A stretch of DNA of 64,000 nt. Origin: Dryocosmus kuriphilus. Taxonomy: Eukaryota > Arthropoda > Insecta > Hymenoptera > Cynipidae. The notes below the pieces were generated by a model. The model had not been told where the DNA came from. It saw nothing but the letters and a program-made list of their open reading frames with translations, and did not search any database. The position numbers were made by a program, and so were the translations under genes. The stretch covers positions 156,417,594 to 156,481,593 of the forward strand of contig CM076195.1 in assembly GCA_038277395.1 (NCBI GenBank), read 5' to 3'. Shown here piece by piece: positions 45,294-54,400 of the stretch (the stretch's first letter is position 1; each line of letters begins with the position of its first letter).

Positions 45294-45345
45294 ATGAAGA
45301 TTTTCATTTTGCTGTTTGTCTGCATGGGTTTCCTTAAATTTGCAA
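45294..45345 (+). CDS. Gene B exon 1: signal peptide exon
   Basis: The exon encodes MKIFILLFVCMGFLKFA and stops one base into the next codon at donor gtaagt (45346). It differs from the gene A exon at only a few codons, with identical length and phase. The product is a secretion leader. With exon 2 (46565-47088) it gives a 191-residue protein. The call rests on paralogue match, splice consensus and the upstream TATA box. Confidence 0.75.
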
Positions 45346-45361
45346 GTAAGTTTGCCTAATA

Positions 45362-46271
45362 CTTTTTTCATAGGCAGCCACTCAATATAATAATAACAAT
45401 AATAATTATTATTATTATCATTATTATCATTATGGTGTAGATTTGCGAACTCGGAAGTTCATTGCCTCAGCTACCCAGAACCGCCACGCATCTCTATCCT
45501 GTGCTCCTTCCATCCAGTTTAAAAAATCATGTCCTCTTTAAGATCATCCCTTACGTTTTTCTCCAATCTGTTTCTCGGTCTGCCTAGAGGTCTCTTACTA
45601 ATCGGTTTCCCTCTCAAAACTTGCACCACTGTTCTTTCGTTGCCCATTCTTGAACATGTTCCGTCCAGCATAATTTGCGCGCTTTCATTACTCTATTAAT
45701 ATTTACCAACCCGTAGAGTGCATGCAGCTCATTATTATGAAGTTTTCTCCATTCACCAGTCTCTTCATCCCTAGTAGGACCATAGATTTTTCGAAGTAAT
45801 TTATTTTCGAATACTCTAAACCTGTTCTCCTCACCTTTCGTCAGCGCCCATGTTTCGCAACCGTACATGACAACTAACATTATTATCGTTTTGTAAATTC
45901 TTACTTTGATGTTTCTAGATAACGATCGCGATTTTAGAAATGCATTTGTTGTATAGTAGCACCCATTGCCAACGTGCATCTGCCTGTTGATTTCCGTTTT
46001 AATATTATTGTCGCTAGTTATAATAGTCCCGAATTTAAACTCATTAACTCTTTCAAATTTCATATTCCTGGCCATTGCTTTGTTCTGATCTGTCGATGAT
46101 CAAATATTTTGTCTTCGATTCGCTAACTTCTAAACCTATTTCCTTGGCTTTTGTGATAAAGATTTCCGTATTTTTAGCTACCGTTTCTTTATCATCCCCG
46201 AGTAAGTCGAGATCATCCGCATATCCCAGAATCTGTATTATCCCATTGAGGGCAGCACCGGCCGTATTCGT
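45362..46271 (-). mobile_element. 5'-truncated LINE fragment in the gene B intron
   Basis: The minus strand encodes the end of a LINE reverse transcriptase: IIQILGYADDLDLLGDDKET (catalytic YADD, near 46220), then the frame 45614-46075 with KVRIYKTIIMLVVMYGCETW and RVFENKLLRKIYGPTRDEET. The motif style is that of RTE/Craft-like or related non-LTR elements; the clade is uncertain. Near-identical 15-base flanks (taagtttgcctaata at 45347 and taagtttgtttaata at 46272) act as target duplication. An ATT-rich tract at 45393-45433 is the tail. A frame break falls between the YADD part and the following piece. Confidence 0.82.
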
Positions 46272-46564
46272 TAAGTTTGTTTAATATAATAACATAAAAA
46301 TATAATAGCAATTGATTTTCCTATCAGAATTTTCCCTAAGAGCACTTTACATTCATCTTTAGTCATTAAAACAGGCGGTAATTAAAGTTAGAGGCTGTGC
46401 TTTTGCAAAGAAATGTAAAATCATCAAATTTTTCATAAAACAATATTTACGCTAAGCAAAGAAATTACACATTTAAATAATCTGCAATCACTCGTGCATA
46501 TCTGGACACTAATACTTATCTTTCCAGTAAACAAAAAATGCATAAATCTCTACTCTTTTCATAG

Positions 46565-47088
46565 GAGGATCTGGTGCAGGAACCGGGTATCCTGAAGCAT
46601 GTGATAATGTTCAGGGTAATATAAATCCACCACAGGACCATATTGGTGTGAGCAGTAGTGGATATGGTAATATAAATCCACCAACGACCTATATTCGCGT
46701 TCCTTCAGGAAGCTACGTTACTTTAAAAATGTCAGCGGATCTTATTTTTTATGGATATCTATATCCTGTACCTGCAGGAGAACGCGCACGAAATCGCCTC
46801 TATGTACGATTTCCGACTGGCAACGATTTGGCTGCGATTCTCAAACCTCGCCCGACTAAAGTTGATCAAAATATCTTGGACTATACCTGTTTTATACATA
46901 CACGAACCGACATTTTCTTACACGCTCATCTTATGCTTGGCGAACACGCCCTACACTACACCCTACAAAGGCCAACAAACACCACCGCTATGATAGAGCT
47001 GGGACCTTATATTATCATGAAGGAAGTACTACAAAAATATATAAATGTAGCCCTTGTTCCTAAATGGGCAGTAGATACAGATTTATAG
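46565..47088 (+). CDS. Gene B exon 2: mature part of small secreted protein
   Basis: Acceptor tttcatag ends at 46564, and the split codon gives R-GSGAGTGYPEACDN. The frame stays open to the stop at 47088. It carries two copies of the GNINPP unit (GNINPPQDHIGV and GNINPPTTYIRV) where gene A has one, a local ~54 bp duplication. The shared core follows: VPSGSYVTLKMSADLIFYGY, LYVRFPTGNDLAAILKPRPT, LDYTCFIHTRTDIF. The segment after it differs most from gene A (LMLGEHALHYTLQ against SDEENDQQNG), then the tail VPKWAVDTDL realigns. No domain is recognised. An alternative upstream acceptor (about 46527) would cause an early stop. Two Cys residues are present, and a disulphide is possible. Confidence 0.78.
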
Positions 47089-47467
47089 TTCTTTTTCCTT
47101 AGTTTAATATCTTTCTTGTGATTATATCTACGACTTTGTGTTAGCGAATAGTTAACACTATTTTGAGCTAATTTTATTTTATAATTATTTTCACAATTTT
47201 TAACATTCTCGGTATCGAATAATCGCAACTTTATGTACTAAAAATGATAGAAAAAGATATTAAATATCGAAACAAGAAAAGATACGCTGCTGTGATAACT
47301 TATTTCCTCTACATTTTATTCTAGATGATAAGTAAATTATGAGCTGAATAATTCAGAACTTAATATGAGTACTGAGTTTTCGTTGGTCGATTTCAAATTA
47401 TCGAATATTTCACATTTAACGCTTATGCAATTCTTCTAAATCAGTTTTCAGTTCTCTATTTTAAAGC
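47089..47467 (+). other. 3' flank of gene B and upstream of decayed unit C
   Basis: 47089-47260 matches the gene A flank (18207-18237 joined to 19842-20360), with both insertion points empty. From about 47370 the sequence loosely resembles the 5' UTR of genes A and B ('cttctaaatcagttttcag'). No gene is seen. Confidence 0.5.
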
Positions 47468-47519
47468 ATAAAGATCTTCAGTCTACTCTCGGCCTGCATA
47501 ATTTTCGTTAATTTTACAA
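47468..47519 (+). pseudogene. Decayed third copy of the signal-peptide exon (unit C)
   Basis: The 52 bases align with exon 1 of genes A and B. The start ATG is ATA, the middle has drifted ('cagtctactctcggcctgca') and the donor gtaagt has become gtagtg. The following 'gcctaatataataa' matches the intron start. No exon 2 is found downstream before the LINE, so it is a relic. Confidence 0.6.
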
Positions 47520-47576
47520 GTAGTGTGCCTAATATAATAAAATATTAATATCGAGAAGAAATATTACATCAATATA

Positions 47577-47890
47577 CAAGGTGTGATCAAAAAGTAAGGT
47601 GACTTTTTATTTTTATCAAAAAATATTTAGTTATTCATTAATATTGATGTTTTCCCCTTCAAAGTAATCCCCCTCGGATATAATACATTTGTGCCAGCGC
47701 TTTCTCCAATCCTCAGCATTTCTGATAAGCACTTTTTGGTATAGCCTTCAGCTCTTCGAGCGATGCGGTCTTTATCTCTTCGATCGTCTCAAAACGCCGT
47801 CCTTTCGTGGCTCTTTTCAGTTTTGGAAACAGGAAAAAGTCGCAGGGAGACAAATCTGGTGAATACGGTGGCTGACGCTCGATCGGAGCG
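47577..47890 (-). mobile_element. Mariner 3' end fragment
   Basis: On the minus strand the coding tail reads QPPYSPDLSPCDFFLFPKLK and GRRFETIEEIKTASLEELKA, holding the third catalytic Asp of a mariner transposase, followed by the terminal repeat ending at caaggtgtgatcaaaaagta next to TA (47575-47576). The other end is missing. The TIR differs from both mariners above, so it is a third lineage. Confidence 0.85.
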
Positions 47891-48067
47891 GACGTGTTAA
47901 TTTGCTTCTCTACAACTTTTTATTATTACATAAGTTATAAAGTTTTTAATTATTCCGAAACTTGCATGTCGGTGGAGTGTCCAGTAGCTTGTTTAATGGT
48001 GCATTGAAACTTTGTTGCATCTCACCTAATTGTTGCTCATTCTTGTACTTTTGCATATATACGTAAC

Positions 48068-49215
48068 GTGTACGTTCGTCTTTCCTGCATAACTATGGGT
48101 GCGTGTTCGGAGTGTCTTACAGTGATAACCAGAGGTGGACCTGAAGTTCTTGCATGTGTGAAGTGTGAAAATTTAATTCACTTGACCTGTGCTAATTTTG
48201 GAATTACCAAAAAATCATTTGAAAAACTTAAAAAAGGCCAAGTGAATTATATATGCAAGGCATATACATCGTTGCCCTCTGGCGCCACCTCTGCGGTGGT
48301 CGATGCTACCTCTGAGTCAAACACTAACGTAGGTGCGAGCTCTAATAATACCTACAGCCATGATGTCGGTAGTGCAGAGGTTATACCTTCCACTCCTATC
48401 TTTGACTCTCCCACGGAAATTGAGGTAATCCTACCCCCTGGTCTTGCTGAATTCTTGCGTAAAGTGGTTTCCGACGGTCAAAGTGAGGCGCTTGCGCAGT
48501 CACGTGAGATTTTGAAAAAACTTTCTGAATTTGAGACCCGGCAGCATGAATTTAATGAAAAACTAAACTCCTCACTATCAAAAATCAAGTCGGAAGTCAG
48601 TATGAACACCGAGCGCATTGGCATTCTAGAAGCTGGTTCCGTTTTGCAAAGGCAAGACATTGATCAGGTCAATAAGGAAGCCAAAGATTTGAAAGCCAAA
48701 GTGTCTACCTTGGAGCACGCGCTAAATGTCAACGAGCAAGCGGCTCTGCATACTACGCTGGAAATTCATGGTCTTCCCATGAAGCCTAATGAGGACCTCA
48801 TGGCTACCTTGGATTCTATCGCTAGAGCACTTGACGTCACTCTTCATAAGGATGACGTTGTGAAACTCTACAGAATACTTAAGGCGCCTTCTCTAACTCC
48901 TCCCCCCTTCCTTCGATCATTGTAGCCAGGTTCTGCAGATAAGAAATATGGGATAAACTGATTGAAAGACGTAAAATTAAGAGAAACTTTTCAACCTGAA
49001 ACATTGGATGGACCGACAACGTGAAACGTTTTATTTACCTTCGTGAGGCACTTACACCACTCAATAGGAAGATTTATGCCATTGCCCTTGCTCTTCGCAG
49101 AGAAAAAAAGATCAAATATCTTTGGATTTCCGTCGGAAAAATTTTCTGCCGTAAGGAAGACAGTATGCCTAGAATACTCCTGTCGAATATACAATCTGTT
49201 GAAGGACTACAATAG
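48068..49215 (+). pseudogene. LINE ORF1 with PHD-type finger
   Basis: The likely start is ATG at 48095 (MGACSECLTVI). The N-terminus holds a PHD-like zinc finger: C-x2-C, then CVKCENLIHLTCANFG with the His-Cys pair, and YIC; the last Cys of the usual pair reads Y/A. A Ser/Thr-rich linker follows, then a coiled coil (EFETRQHEFNEKLNSSLSKI and LKAKVSTLEHALNVNEQ), then LEIHGLPMKPNEDLMATLD. The frame breaks near 48915. The C-terminal domain resumes at 49021 (YLREALTPLNRKIYAIALAL, then KIKYLWISVGKIFCRKED). The design is that of Jockey/CR1-group ORF1 proteins that bind the element RNA. Confidence 0.78.
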
Positions 49216-49236
49216 CAACTACTGTCTAATTTCAAT

Positions 49237-49833
49237 GTGTGCTTGATTTTTTCTTCTCCAACCTTAGCGCTCCCCTATCTGAAGTATTGCTTCTCTGTTG
49301 GTAAATGTATGTCTTTGGTTTTTGCTCTGCACCTTCTGCTAACTTTAATTACTTCGTTACTTCTAAATTTTTTACATTCTACCTACCTAAATTTAAAAAA
49401 TAAGGTTATTCGATTATGTTACTTCTTAGCATGCGCCTTTTCTTGTTATATAGTTGCTTGCTTTGTGCTAGCCATTCTGGATACTGTTTTTTCTGAACTT
49501 AAATATGAACTTGCGACTTTATTTTTTGTTTATCACTGCGCTCTTTCAGTCTCGCACCATTTCTGCAAATTTACCTTTTTTATGCACTTTTTCGATATAA
49601 TAAGCATAATATCGCTTGCGGAATTACTTATTTCTACTTTTCTATGTGCCTTTTTCAGCCTTTTGAAATGTAATCACGTGAATTGGATTCCGTTGGTTCT
49701 TAGTCTCTTTCACTTATGCTTTACGGATATGATTTATCATTTTTTTTTTTACGCTTTTCAGAATTTTTTTTTCATTTACTTAAACTTTACTTATCACTTT
49801 AAAAATGGAAACGTTAAATATTTGTCACGTTAA
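49237..49833 (+). CDS. Hydrophobic ORF between LINE ORF1 and ORF2 (uncertain)
   Basis: An open frame of 198 codons fills the T-rich gap between ORF1 and ORF2 and overlaps the start of ORF2 (49805) by about 29 bases. Its product would be strongly hydrophobic, with perhaps five or six membrane-like stretches rich in Phe, Leu, Cys and Tyr (for example FACSCYIVACFVLAIL-like sequence near residues 60-80). LINEs do not normally encode a membrane protein here. The pyrimidine-rich composition alone can give such a frame by chance, which I think is more likely. I recognise no family. Confidence 0.25.
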   Translation: MCLIFSSPTLALPYLKYCFSVGKCMSLVFALHLLLTLITSLLLNFLHSTYLNLKNKVIRLCYFLACAFSCYIVACFVLAILDTVFSELKYELATLFFVYHCALSVSHHFCKFTFFMHFFDIISIISLAELLISTFLCAFFSLLKCNHVNWIPLVLSLFHLCFTDMIYHFFFYAFQNFFFIYLNFTYHFKNGNVKYLSR

Positions 49834-51483
49834 TGCTAAGTCCCTAACTGCCCATTACCATGAATTCACACATCACTTTAAGTCCTGTTCCTATTATATC
49901 ATAGCCGTGTCTGAGACTTGGCTTACGCCTAACATACCCTAACATACACTCTTCCGCAGAGATAGAGATGAGAGAAGAGGGGGTGGGGTCTGTCTTTACG
50001 TTCATGACAGCCTAAAGGGTGTTCTGGTTGGAGCGAGTCCTCTAGCTAACTACCCTTCTGCAGAGTACCTTTTTGTCAAGGTATCATCACCTCATGACAG
50101 TGTGTTGGTAGGTGTAATCTACAAGTCTCCGAATGCCTTCTACGGCAGAAAACTTGAGACGGATATTTTTGACTTTATTCCTAATTATAATAACATTGTA
50201 CTTACTGGTGACCTAAACACAAATCTTAATGCTACTAACAATGTAACTCACTATTTAAAATCAGTAGTGTTCTCCGCCGGACACTGATCACTCCAGTACA
50301 TGGATTGATGTGATGATTGTTGACGATCAGGACAAGGTGCTCTCTGCCTCTCAACACTCTATCTCATTTCTTTCAAACCATGAGCTTATCAGCATCCAAT
50401 ATCTGTTCTCCTTCAATCCCTCTTTTCGTGTATCCCCTCTATCTATACGGAATCTCAAAAATATAAACGTAACTGAATTTCTTGAACATTTATTGATCTA
50501 TGACTGGAAAAGCATTTTTGCTGAAAAGGATATCAATAGGAAGGTGATTTGCTTAAACACATTTTTAACTTCAGCCCTTGATAATTTTGCGCCTCTTCAT
50601 ACCCTGCAAGCTAAAAAGAAGTCCACATCTTGGATCACTTCTTCTATCAAATTTTTGATTAAAGAAAGAGAGAAAGAACGTAGATTGGCCAAAAGAACAA
50701 ATAATAGTATCATTTAAGCTGAATTTCGCAAATTGAGAAACTTCGTACAAACTAAAATCAGGGATTTATACAATCAATATAATTACAACTCTATCAAAAA
50801 CAGGAATAAAAATGAAAACATCTGGCTTCTCTTAAAACGGCTTGGACTTATTCCCCCTAAGCACCTATCACCTGATAACAATTTTTTTCCTTCAGACCTT
50901 CTAACAGCCTTTACTACAAAGCTTACATCCCTTGTAAATGCCACTCCTTCTACGTTCGTAGTTACCCCTATATTTGATGATACCAAGTTATTCTTTTCTG
51001 ACATATCGCAAGAAACCCTAGTAAAAAAGCTTTTCGAGGTAAAATCTAATGCTCAAGGTTCTGATTGTGTTTCAATTAAAATGATTCGTCATGCCTTACC
51101 AGTCATTGGTCCTATTCTCTTGCACATCTATAACGCATCTCTCCAGGTGGGTATATTTCCGGATATCTGGAAAGAGGCGATTATTCGCCCTATTCTTAAA
51201 ATATCTAACACTGCATCTCCCAAAGACTTCCGCCCTATATCCATCCTTTGTGCCTTGTCTAAACCTTTCGAGCGCATTGTCCACCAGCAACTTACGGCAC
51301 ATCTTGAAATTAATAACTTGTTGGACCCAATGCAATCCGGGTTTCGAGCAAGGCATAGTACACTTACAGCCTCGCTTAAAGTAACCTCTGACATTAAACT
51401 TGCAATAGATAGAAAAGAGATTACGGCTGTTGTTCTTTTCAACTTTTCTAAGGCATTTGATACGGTTAACCATGATCTACTAT
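49805..51483 (+). pseudogene. LINE ORF2: endonuclease and partial reverse transcriptase
   Basis: The start is METLNICHVNAKSL at 49805. Apurinic-type endonuclease motifs follow in order: IIAVSETWLTPNI, a stop near 49940, GGGVCLYVHDS, LVGVIYKSPNAFYG, GDLNTNLN (50206) and, in the next frame, FLSNHELISI with the His. Reverse transcriptase motifs are GSDCVSIKMIRHALP, PILKISNTASPKDFRPISIL, QSGFRARHSTLTASLKV and VVLFNFSKAFDTVNHDLL, where the catalytic Asp of the usual DFSKAFD reads Asn (NFSKAFD). The frame ends at 51483, before the YADD box, exactly where R1 repeat begins. There is at least one stop and one frameshift upstream. The loss is at the 3' end, unlike ordinary 5' truncation. Confidence 0.82.
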
Positions 51484-54400
51484 AGGCTATTGCATAGTTT
51501 TGCTGAAAAGTGGTTTTCTTTATATTTCATAACATATTTCACGAATAACTCAAAAACTACGCGTCTGATCAAAAAAACGATAGAAACCAAATTTGTAGAC
51601 CCTTTTAAGATGAACAACTTTGTTTATTATTATTTTTCCGTATCTTGCATAGTTTGGCGGGAAATTTGAAAATCTTGATTTTTAATAACGTTTTATCGAT
51701 TAAAACAAAAACCGTGCATTTTATCAAAAAATGGTTTCAACAAAATTTGTAGATCTTTTTAAATTGAACAACTTTGTTTCACACCATTTTTCTTTATCTT
51801 GAATATTTTGATAGAAAACCAGAGTTCTTTAATTTTAATAGCGTTTTCTTGATTAAAACAAAAACCGTTCATTTTATCAAAAAACGGTTAAGACAGAATT
51901 TGTAGATTTTGTTGAGGTGAACAATTTTACTTTCTTACATTTTTTTTGTATCTCTCATAGTTTAGCCGGAAAATGGATTTTTTATTTTGTGAAAACCATT
52001 TTTGATGGATAAACCATAACCGTAGGTCAAAACCGCTGGTAAACGAACTCGTTCTTTCCTTTTACTCCTTAAAGACGTGTACCAAAGCATATTCCAATCC
52101 GATTAGTCCTTCGAAAGTTATCGTGTTCACAGACTACGACGACAACGATGACAACGACAGACAGACACCAACGTAAAACATGTTATTTCGGATTCAGGGG
52201 GTTATGAAATATCGACATTTCATGAAATCAGCGAAAGTCAGTTTTCACATAAAACTAATACCTTCTCATTGAGATGAGAATGTAAAAATGGCAACAACAA
52301 AAGTTGTTCATCTCAGAAAGATCTACAAATTTTGCTTGAACCATTTTTTGATAAAATGCACCGTTTTTGTTTTAATGAAGAAACGTTATTAAGCATAAAG
52401 AAATTTTAACTTTCCGTCGAAATATGCAAGATACGAAAAAATGATAGAGAACAAAGTTGTTCAACTCGAAAAGATCTACAAATTCATTTCTTATTATTAC
52501 ATTCTCATCAGAGAAGGTATTAGATTTATGCAAAATTTGACTTTCGCGGATTTCATGAAATCTCCACGTTTTGAGACCCCCTGAGTCAGAAAAAACGGGT
52601 TTTACGACCGTGTCTGTCTGTCTGTTGTCGTCGTTGTCGTCGTCGTTGTTGTCGTCGTCGTTGTTGTCGTTGTCGTCGTCGTCGTCTGTGACCGCAATAA
52701 CATTTGAAGGACTAATCGGATTGGAGTGCGCTTTGGTACACTTCTTTAAGGGGTAAAAAGAAAGGACGAGTTCGTTAACCAACGGTTTTTGACAAACGCT
52801 TATGGTTTTATCCATCAAAAACTGTTTTCACAAAATCAAAAAATCCATTTTCCGGCTAAACTATGAGAGATACAAAAAAAATGTAAGAAAGTAAAATTGT
52901 TCATCTTAAAAATATCTACAAATTTTTTCTGAATCGTTTTTTGATAAAATGAATAGTTTTTGTTTTAATCAAAAAAAACCTATTAAAATTAAAAAACTCT
53001 GGCTTCCCGCCAAAATATTCAAGATACAAAAAATTGGCAAAGAACAAAGTTGTTCAATTCAAAAATATCTACAAATTTTATTTCAACCATTTTTTGATAA
53101 AATGCACGGTTTTTGTTTTAATCGATAAAACGTTAATAAAAATCAAAATTTTCAAATTTCCCGCCGAAGTATGCAAGATACGGAAAAATGATAATAAACA
53201 AAGTTGTTGGCCTAAAAAAGATCTACAAATTTGCTCTCCATCATTTTTTTGAGCAGACGCGTATTTTTTGAGTTATTCGTGAAATATGTTATGAAATATA
53301 AAGAAAACCACTTTTCAGCAAAACTATGCAAGATATGAGAAAATATTAACAAGCAGAATTGTTCACCTTGGAAAGAGCTACAAAATTTATTTATAAGACT
53401 CATCGTTTTACTTTTAAGAATCGAAATCCTCTATTGTGAAAATTTGGAAAATCACTAAAAAACTTTACCAATCTACAATGCGTTTTTAAAAAATGTAATT
53501 ATCGAGCGCGAAGCGCGAGTGTCATGATGAGAATGTATTCCTTAAGGGCGATAGAGCCTTAAGTAAAATAATTCCTTTTGGAATTTTTAATTTAAAGGTT
53601 TATACCATCCAGAAACACCGAGCGCGTAGCGCGAGGTGAATAATCTATCGAGCGCGAAGCGCGCGATGAGAATGTGCCCGCGACGCGGGCAGATTTTTTT
53701 TTGATCGAAACGCATAGTTTTTGAGTTATTCGTGAAATATGCTATTAAATATAAATAAATACACTTTAAATCCAAAATATGCAAGATAAGATAAAATATT
53801 AGGAAACAGAATTGTTCACCTTGTTTTTTTTACATTCTCATCTTAATGAGAAGGTATTAGTTTTATGTGAAAACTGACTTTTGCGGATTTCATGAAATCT
53901 CGACGTTTCATGACCCCTGAATCCGAAAAAACAGGTTTTACGTTGGTGTCTGCCTGTCGTTGTCGTCGTCGTCGTTGTCGTCGTAGCCTGTGAACACGAT
54001 AACTTTCGAAGGACTGACCGGATTGGAGTGCGCTTTGGTACACTTCTTTAAGGGGTAAAAAGAAAGGACTAGTACGTCAACCAGCGGTTTTTGACCAACG
54101 GTTATGGTTTTATCCATCAAAAACGTTTTCCACAAAATCAAAAAATCCGTTTTCCGGCTAAACTATACGAGATACACAAAATACGTATATAACTAAAAAT
54201 TTTTATACTAAAAAAATCTACAAATTTTGTCTCACCTATTTCTTGATAAAATGGACGGTTTTTGCTTTAATTGAGAAAACATTATTAAAAATAGAAAACT
54301 GTGGTTTCTCGCCAAAATATTCAAGATATGAAAAAAATGGTAATAACCAAAGTTGTTCACCTTCGAAGGATCTACAAATTTGGAATATCCATTTTTTGAT

